Shown: positions 6,899 through 17,199, numbered from the stretch's first letter. The stretch: 64,000 nt of DNA from CANHEE01 sp043777755 (GCA_043777755.1 JAYWHK010000074.1:1-64000), one strand, 5' to 3'. The notes: generated by a model not told the origin, from the sequence alone. Numbers and translations: made by a program.

Positions 6899-9700
6899 CT
6901 ATTGAATGCTTAGTTTTCCAGTAGCAATGATTTGCTGGTGACTTTTGATTTGGTAAAAATAAAACCCATTTTGCAAACCATCGCGCTGAAAATCAAGGTG
7001 TTGTTTTTCAAATTTTTCATGCCTTATGAGCCTTCCTGATATGTCATACAAAGCAAAAATTAGATTGTCGTATTCCTTTTCCAACTCAATGTGAACAACA
7101 TCTTGGAACGGATTGGGATATACTTTCAGCCCAACATCAGGTAATTGTGTTTCATGGCTTGGGGTTAATTTCAACCAACTTTCACCAACGGTGTGCTTGC
7201 TAAAATTGCTAATCACGACTTGCTGATTGTCAAAAATAATAGCTGCATTATTGTTTATCACCACACCGTTGGGATTGTTAGTTTTTTGCTGAATTCTGAA
7301 TTTTACAAAACCGCTTGCGGCTGGCTGCAACTTAACATCGTCAAAATTGACTTGTAAAATACCTTTTCCACTTATATTATAGTTGTAATTATGGCTACTT
7401 GCTCCAATTTCTATGCTCTCTATGGCTAAAAAATTAGAAATCGTGTCTTGAATTTCCACCTTTGAAATGACAGAGTTATTGGTGTTTTTGAAGCGAATCA
7501 AATACTCAATGGCTGTATTTTTAGGGATAAAATGCTCATTTTTCAAACCTATCGGAAACGCTTGTTTGTCATTGACACTTGGCGCATCAACGACCAAACG
7601 ACAATCTTTATCTTCAAAAGGCGAATCATCACCTAAGGCAAACTGATTGATAAAATCTGTACTAAAAGGATTACTTGCATTGCAATTTTCTGTTGCATCA
7701 GTGGCAATAATACCGTAAAGTGGATTGGTTTGTTCCGCAATGAGGCGGTAAGTTTTACCCGCTTTTGCTGCGATGGAAATCGTCTGCAAAGCGTTAGCTC
7801 CAAGCTGAAAACTCGCTGTTTTTGCCATCAAATCATCTTCAATCACCAAGTAGTTTTTGGGCGTACTCATTGCCAAGTCACCAACGTTGCTAATTTCAAA
7901 ATCCACCAATTGCCCTTTGCAAATTGCTTTGACTTTGATGTAGTTTTTTGAGCCTTGACAAAGTGTATCAGGGTAAATATGAACATTATTACACAAGGTT
8001 TTGCCAAATAAAGAGCCACTACAAGCTGTTTTGGCATTAAAAGCAAATTGATAGCAAGTATCTTTTTTGACCGTTCCGAGGTTGAAACGCAACTTGTTGT
8101 TGCCTTGCAAAGTATTTGGAATTGTCGAATTTTCAAAAATCAAATTAGCGTCTAAATCCAAATCAATGAAAGCATTTTGGGCGTTTTCAGAACCTTTGTT
8201 GCAATAATTTACTGTATAAGTACTTGATTGGCAGAATTTTATGGCATTGGTCGCCAAATCAACGGTCAAAAAAGGACAATTGGTATTCGTTTGAAGCAAA
8301 AAATCATGCAATTTTGCTTGATTTTGAGTTGTAAAATTGACATTTGGCAAAACACAATTGTCTTGGTGATAAGGCGAAGGCGGCGCAACGCTCATTTTGT
8401 AAGTACCTGTATCTACCAAAATCTGATAATTGCCATTTTGGTCAGTAGTGCCATAAAAAGTCCCTTTTGACTGGTGCTTTGCGATGGTAATAACGCTTTT
8501 CAAAAAAATTTCGAGGCTATCTTTTTTACAATTTTTATCGACATCAACAATCACTTTTCCATAAATCAAATTGGTTAAATCTGCTGCTTTTGTTTTTACA
8601 ATTTTTGCTAAAGAAACAGCATTGACTTGCTTGTTAGTGACATTAATCGTCGCATATTGCCAACCACACGCCAAATAATCGCCATCAATACTTTGGGTAA
8701 TGGCTGAAAAATCGTGACCAGCTGTTCCACCAAATCTTTTGTTGGAAAGCAAAACACCATTTTTATCAATTACCAAAATCACTGCACTCGTATTTTCATT
8801 GCTCAAAGAACCCAAAGCTTCCACACCAGCAACGACAACATTTCCTTTTTCGTCAATCATCACATCATATACTCTAAAAAAATAATTGCCTTTTATGCTT
8901 TGTTCGATGTTGATTTCCCAGATTTTTTTCTCCTTTTTGAAACAAGTCAAAAGCCCATCGTGCAAGACAATATAAGCCTCGTCTTTGCTTTTCAATACTT
9001 TTTCAAAGAACGTACTGTCCATTTTGGCAATCAATTTTTTAGCAATCGCTTGACCAGTATAGCTCGCTTGGTACTCCACCAAACTGTCGTTGTGAAAAGC
9101 AGTATAGGTCAATTTATCGTCATCAGCACTTTGTAAAAAAGTGTTGATGATGTTTTGATTACTGATTTTTTGGTCAGAAGCAATCGTTCCATCGGCATTG
9201 AAAACAGTTGCTGTCGCTTGTTTTCCGTGAAGACAAACTATCTTCCCATCGCTCAACATTTTAAAATTATAATTGAAAAAATAATCATCAGATGAAAGCG
9301 TTTTTTGCCAATTTTTTTTCAAATTTACATCGTATTTTGAAAGCGTAATTTGTTGATTATCAGATAAAAAAGTCGTATCACTGACCAATAACACCTCTCC
9401 ATTCGGAAAAGTATTTAAGTAAAGCGGATTGTAACTTCCAGCCGTTTTAGTCACTTTTTCAGTATTGCCTTTGGCATCTATTTTTGCTAAAAAAAGGCTA
9501 TCGCTGACAGCCGATTTGCCATCGCTATATGAACCACAAAGCCAAATAGTGCCATCGCTGTGTTGCTTGATAAGATGTGCATCATTGAACTGAGCAACTT
9601 TGATCGTTTTCTCCCATTCATTTTGAGCCTTCAATTTTAAAAATGCGCCAAAAAATAAAAAAAGAAAAAAGGTAACAATAATTGAATTGCGTTTTTGCAT
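6899..9700 (-). CDS. Large T9SS secreted protein with beta-propeller-like N-terminus and DUF11/SdrD-like repeats
   Basis: 933 residues. A signal peptide ends near LKAQ. Residues 30-370 have repeating strand motifs such as DGTIWLCGS and GDYLACGW, suggesting a beta-propeller. At about 375-450 there is a carboxypeptidase-regulatory/SdrD-B-like segment (GKVIVDVDKNCKKDSLEIF, with DQNGNYQILVDTG). Two Ig-like DUF11-type domains then lead to a T9SS sorting domain (LKVYPNPFQDVVHIELEKE to the end). An exported surface or extracellular protein. The gene at 49278-46499 is a clear paralogue of the same architecture but is frameshifted. First gene of a likely two-gene operon with the 5339-6853 gene. A near-consensus promoter box (CACTTTTG, read on the minus strand) lies just upstream. 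Confidence 0.85.
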   Translation of the reverse strand: MQKRNSIIVTFFLFLFFGAFLKLKAQNEWEKTIKVAQFNDAHLIKQHSDGTIWLCGSYSDGKSAVSDSLFLAKIDAKGNTEKVTKTAGSYNPLYLNTFPNGEVLLVSDTTFLSDNQQITLSKYDVNLKKNWQKTLSSDDYFFNYNFKMLSDGKIVCLHGKQATATVFNADGTIASDQKISNQNIINTFLQSADDDKLTYTAFHNDSLVEYQASYTGQAIAKKLIAKMDSTFFEKVLKSKDEAYIVLHDGLLTCFKKEKKIWEINIEQSIKGNYFFRVYDVMIDEKGNVVVAGVEALGSLSNENTSAVILVIDKNGVLLSNKRFGGTAGHDFSAITQSIDGDYLACGWQYATINVTNKQVNAVSLAKIVKTKAADLTNLIYGKVIVDVDKNCKKDSLEIFLKSVITIAKHQSKGTFYGTTDQNGNYQILVDTGTYKMSVAPPSPYHQDNCVLPNVNFTTQNQAKLHDFLLQTNTNCPFLTVDLATNAIKFCQSSTYTVNYCNKGSENAQNAFIDLDLDANLIFENSTIPNTLQGNNKLRFNLGTVKKDTCYQFAFNAKTACSGSLFGKTLCNNVHIYPDTLCQGSKNYIKVKAICKGQLVDFEISNVGDLAMSTPKNYLVIEDDLMAKTASFQLGANALQTISIAAKAGKTYRLIAEQTNPLYGIIATDATENCNASNPFSTDFINQFALGDDSPFEDKDCRLVVDAPSVNDKQAFPIGLKNEHFIPKNTAIEYLIRFKNTNNSVISKVEIQDTISNFLAIESIEIGASSHNYNYNISGKGILQVNFDDVKLQPAASGFVKFRIQQKTNNPNGVVINNNAAIIFDNQQVVISNFSKHTVGESWLKLTPSHETQLPDVGLKVYPNPFQDVVHIELEKEYDNLIFALYDISGRLIRHEKFEKQHLDFQRDGLQNGFYFYQIKSHQQIIATGKLSIQ

Positions 9701-9804
9701 AAGATTTTTTATTTCACAGTTAAATTAAATTTCTTTGATGATACAAAAGTGGTTGTTTTTTTTAGAATGCACAAGTATATTTTTTTTAATTTATAAATCA
9801 ATTT

Positions 9805-9836
9805 TTTGACAAATTTGGGTTAAGTTATTATATTTG
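9805..9836 (+). promoter_or_regulatory. Promoter of the 9865 gene
   Basis: TTTG at 9805-9808, 20-base spacer, TATATTTG at 9829-9836; the ATG follows 28 bases later. Confidence 0.75.
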
Positions 9837-9864
9837 TGTCGTTTAAAATAAATTTTATAAAAAA

Positions 9865-11271
9865 ATGAAAAATAGTCGCTTAGAAGAAATTTTTCAAACA
9901 TTGGATAAAAAAGAACGTTTTGAAGTCAATAAAGCTTTGCGTTCGCCTTTTTTCAATCAAAGAGGTGATGTGCAACAGCTTTGGGAATTGCTTTGCGAAT
10001 CGAAAGAAACTCCGAATAAAGAAGAAGTTTTTGCCAAACTTTATCCTACTGGAACTTACGAGCCGCAACGAGTTCGTGCCGTTATGAGTTGGCTGATGTC
10101 AATTATTGAAAAAACTTTGATTTTTTTAGAAGTTGAAAAAGAAGAAATCCAAGGCAAAATAGCTTTGAGTAGCTGGTACCGCAAAAGAGGATTAGGCAAA
10201 CATTTCAATGAAACGCTTGCTGATGTAAAAGTTTTGCAAGAAAAGAAAGGTTTAAAAAATGCTTCTTTTTATAGAGAAAGTTATCTATTGGAAGTAGAAG
10301 CCTATGCTTTTGACAACGTAAATCGCACTCAAAAACAAAATCTACAAGTCTTAACCGACGATTTAGACATGGCTTTTATTTTAGAAAAATTGCGACAAGC
10401 CGTGATTATGTTTTCTCATCAAGCAGTATATTCGACCGATTACGATACGGGGTTGTTCGATATGATTTTGCAATACATTGAAAAAAAGCCACACTTTTTA
10501 GAAAATATTGCTATTTCTACTTATTATTATTGTTACCAAAGTCAAATCAAGCCTGCCGATGAAAATAATTTTCAAATTTTTAAAAAAAATATCATGGAGC
10601 ATTACCTGATTTTTTCACAAGAAGAAATCAGAGATTTATACCTTTTAGCCATTAATTATGTTATTAAAAAAATCAATAAAGATAAAAGCCAAGTTTATAC
10701 ACAACAAGTTTTGGAACTTTATAAAAAAAGCCTGACAGAAGGCTATCTTTTAGAAAATAACATTCTTTCTCGCTTTACCTATCGTAATATTGTTGGTGCG
10801 GCATTGATTTTACACGACTATGCTTTTGCCGAAAAATTTATCTACGATTATAAAAATCGTTTGGAAAGAACCTACAGAGATAGTATGTTCAGCTTTAGTT
10901 TGGCGAGGTTGGAATACAGTCGAAAAAATTACGATGCGGCTTTGTTGCTTTTGCAAAAAGCCGAATACCGAGATACACTTTTGGCTTTGGCTGCCAAAAC
11001 GATTTTACTGAAAATTTATTACGAAAAAGATGAATTCGACTTGCTTGATGCACATTTAGCAAGTATGCGGGCTTATTTGAAACGCAAACGAGTAATGGGG
11101 TATCACCAAACCAATTACAAAAACATCATTCATTATACACAAAAAATCATCAATTTGAGTAATGACAAAAAGAAAAACGCTGAACTTCGAGAGGCGATTA
11201 GCAAAGAAGAAATTCTGACGGAAAAAGAATGGCTCTTGGAACGGATAGAGTCCGTCAAAATTTCATACTAA
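9865..11271 (+). CDS. Conserved hypothetical helical-repeat protein (SPFFN family)
   Basis: 468 residues, no signal peptide or membrane segment, so probably cytoplasmic. It is almost wholly helical in composition, with paired-helix patterns reminiscent of TPR repeats (LEYSRKNYDAALLLLQKAE near residue 350). I recognise no named domain. The N-terminal motif F-x-T-L-(D/N), then LRSPFFN at residues 27-33, and the C-terminal pattern NDKKKNAELREAI...EKEWLLE are shared with the interrupted gene at 52887-54326. The window therefore holds two paralogues, each close to T9SS or adhesin genes. It is followed after 81 bases by a large exported protein with its own promoter box. Function unknown. Confidence 0.75.
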   Translation: MKNSRLEEIFQTLDKKERFEVNKALRSPFFNQRGDVQQLWELLCESKETPNKEEVFAKLYPTGTYEPQRVRAVMSWLMSIIEKTLIFLEVEKEEIQGKIALSSWYRKRGLGKHFNETLADVKVLQEKKGLKNASFYRESYLLEVEAYAFDNVNRTQKQNLQVLTDDLDMAFILEKLRQAVIMFSHQAVYSTDYDTGLFDMILQYIEKKPHFLENIAISTYYYCYQSQIKPADENNFQIFKKNIMEHYLIFSQEEIRDLYLLAINYVIKKINKDKSQVYTQQVLELYKKSLTEGYLLENNILSRFTYRNIVGAALILHDYAFAEKFIYDYKNRLERTYRDSMFSFSLARLEYSRKNYDAALLLLQKAEYRDTLLALAAKTILLKIYYEKDEFDLLDAHLASMRAYLKRKRVMGYHQTNYKNIIHYTQKIINLSNDKKKNAELREAISKEEILTEKEWLLERIESVKISY

Positions 11272-11316
11272 AAATTAATATTTTTTTGCAAAGTTCATTT
11301 TTTTACTGTAATATTG

Positions 11317-11324
11317 TATTTTTG
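11317..11324 (+). promoter_or_regulatory. -7 box TATTTTTG that decides the downstream start
   Basis: The box lies inside the longest open frame of the next gene (which begins with a TTG at 11314), so that TTG cannot be the start. The TTG at 11353, 12 bases after AAAAAGGA, places a signal peptide exactly at the N-terminus. Confidence 0.55.
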
Positions 11325-11352
11325 CGACAGGCTAAAAAGGAACATTACAGAT

Positions 11353-14300
11353 TTGATACGACTAATTTTTTTATCTTCACTATTTTGTGCTTTGGCGATG
11401 AATCCTTCATTTGCCCAAATCGTGCCGTTGATAGAAAAAGACACTTTACTTAAAACGTTGAAAATCAGCATTTTAAATGGAGATAAGCGAGCGTACAGAG
11501 ATTTAGGTTCTTTGTTAGAAACACCTTATGCGGAAGAAATACCTGCCATATTACAAGATTTTGCATTTTTTCCTTCCGAATTACTTGACTTCAACAAGCC
11601 CATTTCTAAGACACAGTTTTTGGATTTTTTTTATAAAAATCAAAATCTTATGACTTACTCCTATTTGTTTAATGCTTTTTTTATAAAAGGTTTTGACAAA
11701 GAAAAAGTTGAATTTAGAGTAAATATCGTTAAGGAAGAGCGTGGTAAAAAATACAACACAGTCAAGGATTTAGCGGCAAAATTAGAGCAACAAATCAGTG
11801 CTGAAAAGCCTGATTCTGCACTGAAAATTTTACAAAAAATAACAAATATTTACAGCAAAGAAAGTTTTAATTTGCTTTGTCAATTGGCAAAAGACAAACG
11901 GGTTTTGACTGCAAAGGGGTTTCAAAAAGTTAATTTTGCTCGTGTAATATGTGACGGACTTGGTATTTACGCTACTCAGGAATCAATGAATACTATGTTG
12001 TATCTTATTGATAACCAATACCTTGCGCCTTCATTGGCAGCTTTTTCGTTGGCTCGTGTAAGCAATGTTTTTGCAGCACACGAGGTTTCAGACAAATTGA
12101 TAAGCAATCATTACAGACAGTACCTTGATTCGTTGAAAACATTTGATGCACTACGTTCTTTTGGTTATGCTCGTTACAATCATTTTCAAAAAAATTATTT
12201 TGACCAAGAAGTAGATTATTATGCAGCGTTGGTTGCAACGGCAGCGATTACGGACAGCTATTGGTGGATTCGAGAAAATGCTGTTCAAGACATGATGAAA
12301 ACGAATCATCCAAGGGCTTTGTATTATTTGGCAACGCAATATTATAAGGAGCGCAATCGAACAGTTAAGTTTGGTTATGGTTCGGAGGATTTTTACACGA
12401 TGCTCCAAAGTTATGTCAATGAACGGATTGAGGTAAAAGATGCAGCAGGAAATTGGACAAGTCAGCCCAATGATTTGACCTCAAAAAAGAATTTTTTATT
12501 GTATTGGTCTCAACATTGGGACGATTATGAATGGGACGATTTTTTACAAATTTTTGTCAATAAACAACAAAAATTAGCGCAAAAAGAAAATTATGAACGC
12601 CTTTTTCGTAGATTAACTTCCACAAATGACAGTGTAGCGGTACAATCTTTTAGAGAACTCAGCGAAGGAGAACCTTCTGAGGTAATAAAATTGGCTGGAA
12701 AATACCGTTCTCTTTTAAGAAATATCAATCCTAATATTCCTAATTTTAAGAGCAAGATATTAGAGAACTTGTCTTTCTTGACCGACTACTGCCGAAAGCA
12801 AAACATCGCTTATGCTCCGACTGAAAAAGACCTTTCTTTGTTCAATATTTTACTCGGAAATCTGTCACCTTCCCAACGCTATATTGTTGAAAATCAGTTG
12901 GTTGAAAAAATAACTTTATCGCAAATTACAACGTTTGAATACTGGGCTGTACTTCACGAAACGCTTCCTTATGCCAATTATTCTTACAGCCGAATTTTGG
13001 ACAAATGGTATTCTTTGCATTGGCGTGAAATTTTGTCGAATGACAAAGAATTTCAACTTTTTTTGAAAAAAACAGCATTATTTGCTCGTTTTGGTGTTGT
13101 TGGTACGTGTAATATGTATGCTAAAAAAATCAATGTAAAAGATGAAAATGTAAAAAAGTACCTTCAAACTTTTTTGAATGTAGAAAGTGACCAAGACATT
13201 ACATCGCTTTGTCAGCAGTTTTTGAACGCTGCACCAACGCCAAAAGAAAATCAAATAGTGGCTTCACAAAATAGCCTAAGCAATGACAATACGACGATTA
13301 AAGGTTTTGTTCAAATTTTAGAAAAAACAGATAGCATTAGTATCGAAGACATCAATGCGGTAACACAATCGACGGCTTACAAAGCAAGTTATCGGGATTT
13401 GTGTCTAAAATCTTTGTCTAAAATAAGTCAAGTTGATGAGCTTTTTTTATTAAAAATACAACCAAAACTCTCTGCAAAAAACGGTGATTTGGAATACTTG
13501 AAAAATATCCGTTTTGGCTACAAAGAATTAGATGATTTACCTCGAATCTTTGAATTGGACGACGTTGAAAAAATATTTGCTTTCATGTATGAACGCACAG
13601 AAACCTTCACTATTGACGAATCTGGTGCTTTTTACAACAATATTTTTCGAGCAGCTTGGTTCACTAATTTTTTGAATAGTGGTCTTTTTCAAAAAAATAC
13701 AGCTGAAAAAATCAAAGCTATTTTGGTAAAATACTTGAACGAAAGTGAATTGATTTCGGAATTTGAAGAGCAAGCAACACAGCGCAATATCGCTCAATTG
13801 GAAAATATTGGGCTTCCTTTGCTTGAAAAACTTCAAAATGCACAAGCCAATAGCCCTGATGATGAAACAAAAAGTAAAATTGTTTCGGAGATTCTTGCTC
13901 GAGTGAATTACGATGAATTGGGATTGATTGTTCCATTCATGGCACAAATGAACGATTTGAATGGGCGTTCTCCTTTGGCTTTTTTGAGTGAAGATTTTGG
14001 TTTGCCAATTTTTGAATTTAAAAGCCTGCAAGAATCGAATGAATTTGTACAAAATCATTCAAAACTCAGCGAACTTGAATTGTACAAACTTTATTTACAA
14101 AAATTTGGGTTGGATTTTCAGAAAAAAGATGGAAGTCTTGATTATGCCAAAATCTATACTATCCTGAAATATGACCTCGTTACACCATTTTCTGGCTCAG
14201 GCGGTAACAAACGTGATTACTACGTTTATGGTTTGATAAAAATATTAGAATTACAGTTTGTTACAAGATTGGGTTACCACTACAAGCTAAATGAAAATCA

Positions 14301-14412
14301 AACCTTTTACTCTTATAACAGTGGGAAAAGGGTAGAATCTTGGCTGAAATACATGGCAGAAAACAAGATTTTTCGTATAGATGTAGAAGATGTAAAAGCG
14401 TTTAATCAGTAA
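11353..14412 (+). CDS. Large exported protein of unknown function, helical repeats
   Basis: From a TTG at 11353 the product is 1019 residues and begins with a signal peptide (LIRLIFLSSLFCALA, ending PSFAQ). The mature part is rich in helices, Lys, Leu and Asn. Several stretches look HEAT/TPR-like, for example around residues 210-270 and 270-330, where Arg/Asn-rich helix pairs recur. No catalytic motif, membrane anchor or T9SS sorting domain is evident, so a periplasmic location is most likely. It follows the helical-repeat gene at 9865 in the same direction and converges on the RND adaptor gene with only 20 bases between stops. I recognise no family. Start choice is inference from the promoter box and the signal peptide. 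Confidence 0.7.
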   Translation: MIRLIFLSSLFCALAMNPSFAQIVPLIEKDTLLKTLKISILNGDKRAYRDLGSLLETPYAEEIPAILQDFAFFPSELLDFNKPISKTQFLDFFYKNQNLMTYSYLFNAFFIKGFDKEKVEFRVNIVKEERGKKYNTVKDLAAKLEQQISAEKPDSALKILQKITNIYSKESFNLLCQLAKDKRVLTAKGFQKVNFARVICDGLGIYATQESMNTMLYLIDNQYLAPSLAAFSLARVSNVFAAHEVSDKLISNHYRQYLDSLKTFDALRSFGYARYNHFQKNYFDQEVDYYAALVATAAITDSYWWIRENAVQDMMKTNHPRALYYLATQYYKERNRTVKFGYGSEDFYTMLQSYVNERIEVKDAAGNWTSQPNDLTSKKNFLLYWSQHWDDYEWDDFLQIFVNKQQKLAQKENYERLFRRLTSTNDSVAVQSFRELSEGEPSEVIKLAGKYRSLLRNINPNIPNFKSKILENLSFLTDYCRKQNIAYAPTEKDLSLFNILLGNLSPSQRYIVENQLVEKITLSQITTFEYWAVLHETLPYANYSYSRILDKWYSLHWREILSNDKEFQLFLKKTALFARFGVVGTCNMYAKKINVKDENVKKYLQTFLNVESDQDITSLCQQFLNAAPTPKENQIVASQNSLSNDNTTIKGFVQILEKTDSISIEDINAVTQSTAYKASYRDLCLKSLSKISQVDELFLLKIQPKLSAKNGDLEYLKNIRFGYKELDDLPRIFELDDVEKIFAFMYERTETFTIDESGAFYNNIFRAAWFTNFLNSGLFQKNTAEKIKAILVKYLNESELISEFEEQATQRNIAQLENIGLPLLEKLQNAQANSPDDETKSKIVSEILARVNYDELGLIVPFMAQMNDLNGRSPLAFLSEDFGLPIFEFKSLQESNEFVQNHSKLSELELYKLYLQKFGLDFQKKDGSLDYAKIYTILKYDLVTPFSGSGGNKRDYYVYGLIKILELQFVTRLGYHYKLNENQTFYSYNSGKRVESWLKYMAENKIFRIDVEDVKAFNQ

Positions 14413-14432
14413 CTAAATATCAGCCCTGTATA

Positions 14433-15485
14433 TCACATCACTTTCACGCTTACACCATCTTTCAAATAAGCCGAACCACCCGTAACGACTTGCTCACCTT
14501 CTTCTAATCCACTGGCTATCAATACATTACCATTAATTATTGTAGAAGTTTGAACTTGTCGGCGGATTACTTTTCCGTTTTGATGAACAAAAACATAAGC
14601 CTGTGCATTGTTCCCTTCAATAATTGCATCTATCGGAACAGCCAAATAAGAACGGGCTGCGGCAGGTTGCATTTTTGAGGTAGCAAATAGTCCATACGCC
14701 AATTGTTTGGGAGAACGATAAAACTTTAATTCCATCTGATACAAACCAGAACTGGGGTCAATACTCACTGCTTTATTGCTAACTTTTGCTGGAAAAACTT
14801 CACCTTTGTAGGCATCAATTGTGATTTGTGCAGCATCGCCTTCCTTGAGTCTTGCCCAATCTTTATCGCTAACACCAACTCGAATCACCCAATCCGAAGC
14901 ACCATTTGCTGTCATATACAGTACGGGCATTCCTGGGCCAACGAGTTCGCCTTCGTTCATTATTTTTTTGACAATACGACCACTTTGCGCTGCACGAATG
15001 TCAGAGAAATTTTTATTAAAATCAGCAATTGCAACGTTTTGTTTGGCAACATTATAAGCCGTAGTGACATTTTGCAATTGTTCGAGTGTCGCAACACTGT
15101 CTTTGTAAAGGCTTTGAACACGTTTTACATCACGGTCTAATTTTTCAAAACCTGAGTAGGCTTGACTAACTTGTGCATTGATTTCTGTCATGTTCAAATG
15201 TGCCAATAATTGCCCTTTTCTGACTTCATCGCCTTCTTTGACGTAGATTTTTTCAATAATTCCGCCTGTTTTAAAAGACATTCGGGCTTCTTTGTCTGAT
15301 AGAATTAGTCCAGAAGCCAACACAGGTTCGGCAGAAGTTACTTTTGTAACAGCGGCAATTTTTACAGGAATAAATTCTTCATTAAGGCTTCCTTGCCCTT
15401 CTGTTTTGTTTGTTTTTTTACAAGAAAAAAATAAAATAAAAAGGCTTAAAACGGCAAAGGGAATATATTTTTTCTGATTGTACAT
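14433..15485 (-). CDS. RND efflux periplasmic adaptor (membrane fusion) lipoprotein
   Basis: 350 residues. Lipoprotein signal with lipobox LFFSC. The HlyD/AcrA-type order follows: a lipoyl half-motif with GGIIEKIYVKEGDEVRKGQLLAHL (about 75-97), an alpha-hairpin (LDRDVKRVQSLYKDSVATLEQL), the second lipoyl half around SGRIVKKIMNEGELV, a beta-barrel, and the membrane-proximal domain ending LEEGEQVVTGGSAYLKDG. Such adaptors join an inner-membrane RND pump to an outer-membrane channel. Here no pump or channel gene is next to it: it lies 15 bases downstream of an acyl-CoA carboxylase gene, with which it is probably co-transcribed, and ends against a convergent gene. The partner pump must be elsewhere. 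Confidence 0.88.
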   Translation of the reverse strand: MYNQKKYIPFAVLSLFILFFSCKKTNKTEGQGSLNEEFIPVKIAAVTKVTSAEPVLASGLILSDKEARMSFKTGGIIEKIYVKEGDEVRKGQLLAHLNMTEINAQVSQAYSGFEKLDRDVKRVQSLYKDSVATLEQLQNVTTAYNVAKQNVAIADFNKNFSDIRAAQSGRIVKKIMNEGELVGPGMPVLYMTANGASDWVIRVGVSDKDWARLKEGDAAQITIDAYKGEVFPAKVSNKAVSIDPSSGLYQMELKFYRSPKQLAYGLFATSKMQPAAARSYLAVPIDAIIEGNNAQAYVFVHQNGKVIRRQVQTSTIINGNVLIASGLEEGEQVVTGGSAYLKDGVSVKVM

Positions 15486-15500
15486 TGATTTTTTTAATTT

Positions 15501-17126
15501 TTACACTTGCAAAACACCCATATTAAATTTTTCCACTGGTGCATGATTGGCAGCTTCAATGCCCATCGAAATCCATTTTCTGGTATCTGTCGGGTCAATG
15601 ATAGCGTCCACCCAAAGGCGAGAAGCGGCATAATAAGGCGTTGTTTGTTTGTCGTATTTGTCTTTTATTTCGTTGAACATTTTTTGTTCTTCGTCAGTTT
15701 TAAGTTCTTTTCCTTTTGCTTTGAGTGTAGCCACTTGAATTTGCAACAAGGTTTTGGCAGCTTGCGCACCGCCCATAACAGCGATTTTGCCCGTAGGCCA
15801 AGCGACGATTAAGCGTGGGTCGTAGGCTTTTCCACACATCGCATAGTTTCCTGCACCATAAGAATTCCCCATAACTACGGAGAATTTTGGAACAGTAGAG
15901 TTTGCTACAACATTGACTAATTTTGCGCCATCTTTGATAATGCCACCGTGTTCTGAACGAGAACCAACCATGAAGCCCGTCACGTCGTGTAAAAAAACCA
16001 ATGGTATTTTTTTCTGGTTACAATTGGCAATAAAACGGGTGGCTTTGTCCGCAGAATCAGAATAAATAACGCCTCCAAATTGCAATTCTCCTTTAGCAGT
16101 TTTGACAACTTGTCGGTTATTCACAACAATTCCTACCGCCCAACCATCTATGCGAGCATAAGCACAAATGATGGTTTTTCCATAATTTTCCTTATAAAGT
16201 GTTAATTTTGATTCATCAACAAGGCATTTTAGCACTTCAATTGTATTGTAAGGTTTGGTTGAGTTTTCTGGAAAAAGCCCATACAAATCTTCGATTGGTG
16301 TATTTGGCGATTTTGGCTCTACCCTATCAAAACCAGCTTTGTCGTAATCACCAATTTTATCCATTAAATCTTTGATGGTATCCAAACAAGTTGGGTCATC
16401 GGGCATTTTGTAGTCAATAACACCTGAAATTTCGCTGTGAGTCGTTGCGCCACCGAGTGTTTCTTTGTCCACCGTTTCGCCAATCGCAGCTTTTACCAAA
16501 TAAGGTCCAGCTAAGAAAATAGAACCTGTTTTGTCCACAATCAAGGCTTCGTCGCTCATAATTGGAAGGTAAGCACCACCTGCAACACAGCTTCCCATGA
16601 CAGCGGCAATCTGAACAATACCCATACTTGACATTTTGGCATTGTTTCTAAAAATACGTCCAAAATGTTCTTTGTCGGCAAAAATTTCATCTTGCATAGG
16701 CAAATAAACGCCTGCACTATCCACCAAATAAATAATCGGCAAGCGATTTTCCATGGCGATTTCTTGCGCACGGAGATTTTTTTTGCCTGTTATTGGAAAC
16801 CAAGCACCTGCTTTTACGGAAGCGTCATTCGCCACAATAATACATTGACGACCTCTGACGTACGCCATCACTATCACAACGCCGCCCGCAGGGCAGCCGC
16901 CATGTTCTTCGTACATTTCATAGCCTGTAAATGCACCAAGTTCAATGACAGGTTTGTCTTTGTCACGGAGGTATTCGACACGCTCACGAGCTGTCATTTT
17001 ACCTTCGGCTCGTTGTTTTTCGAGTTTGCTTTTGCCACCTCCAAGGTATATTTTTTGCAGCCGTTGCTCCATTCTCGAAAGAAGGAGCTTCATGGCATCT
17101 TCGTTTTTATTTTTTTCTAAATCCAT
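15501..17126 (-). CDS. Acyl-CoA carboxylase carboxyltransferase (beta) subunit, methylcrotonyl-CoA type
   Basis: 541 residues of crotonase-fold carboxyltransferase. The N-terminal half carries TARERVEYLRDKDKPVIELG and VDSAGVYLPMQDEIF...HFGRIFRNNA, the latter typical of methylcrotonyl-CoA rather than propionyl-CoA carboxylases. The C-terminal half has VFLHDVTGFMVGSRSEHGG and a GNSYGAGNYAMCG oxyanion segment. It transfers CO2 from carboxybiotin to an acyl-CoA, in leucine breakdown if the methylcrotonyl assignment is right. The biotin-carrying alpha subunit is not in the window. It is the first gene of a probable two-gene operon with the RND adaptor. Substrate choice between methylcrotonyl-, propionyl- and geranyl-CoA is not certain. 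Confidence 0.88.
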   Translation of the reverse strand: MDLEKNKNEDAMKLLLSRMEQRLQKIYLGGGKSKLEKQRAEGKMTARERVEYLRDKDKPVIELGAFTGYEMYEEHGGCPAGGVVIVMAYVRGRQCIIVANDASVKAGAWFPITGKKNLRAQEIAMENRLPIIYLVDSAGVYLPMQDEIFADKEHFGRIFRNNAKMSSMGIVQIAAVMGSCVAGGAYLPIMSDEALIVDKTGSIFLAGPYLVKAAIGETVDKETLGGATTHSEISGVIDYKMPDDPTCLDTIKDLMDKIGDYDKAGFDRVEPKSPNTPIEDLYGLFPENSTKPYNTIEVLKCLVDESKLTLYKENYGKTIICAYARIDGWAVGIVVNNRQVVKTAKGELQFGGVIYSDSADKATRFIANCNQKKIPLVFLHDVTGFMVGSRSEHGGIIKDGAKLVNVVANSTVPKFSVVMGNSYGAGNYAMCGKAYDPRLIVAWPTGKIAVMGGAQAAKTLLQIQVATLKAKGKELKTDEEQKMFNEIKDKYDKQTTPYYAASRLWVDAIIDPTDTRKWISMGIEAANHAPVEKFNMGVLQV

Positions 17127-17199
17127 TTTTTTAAGGAAATGATGTACGATAAAGTATCATAAGTATAGCTAACTTGTTGCACCAACAAAGATTAAATTA

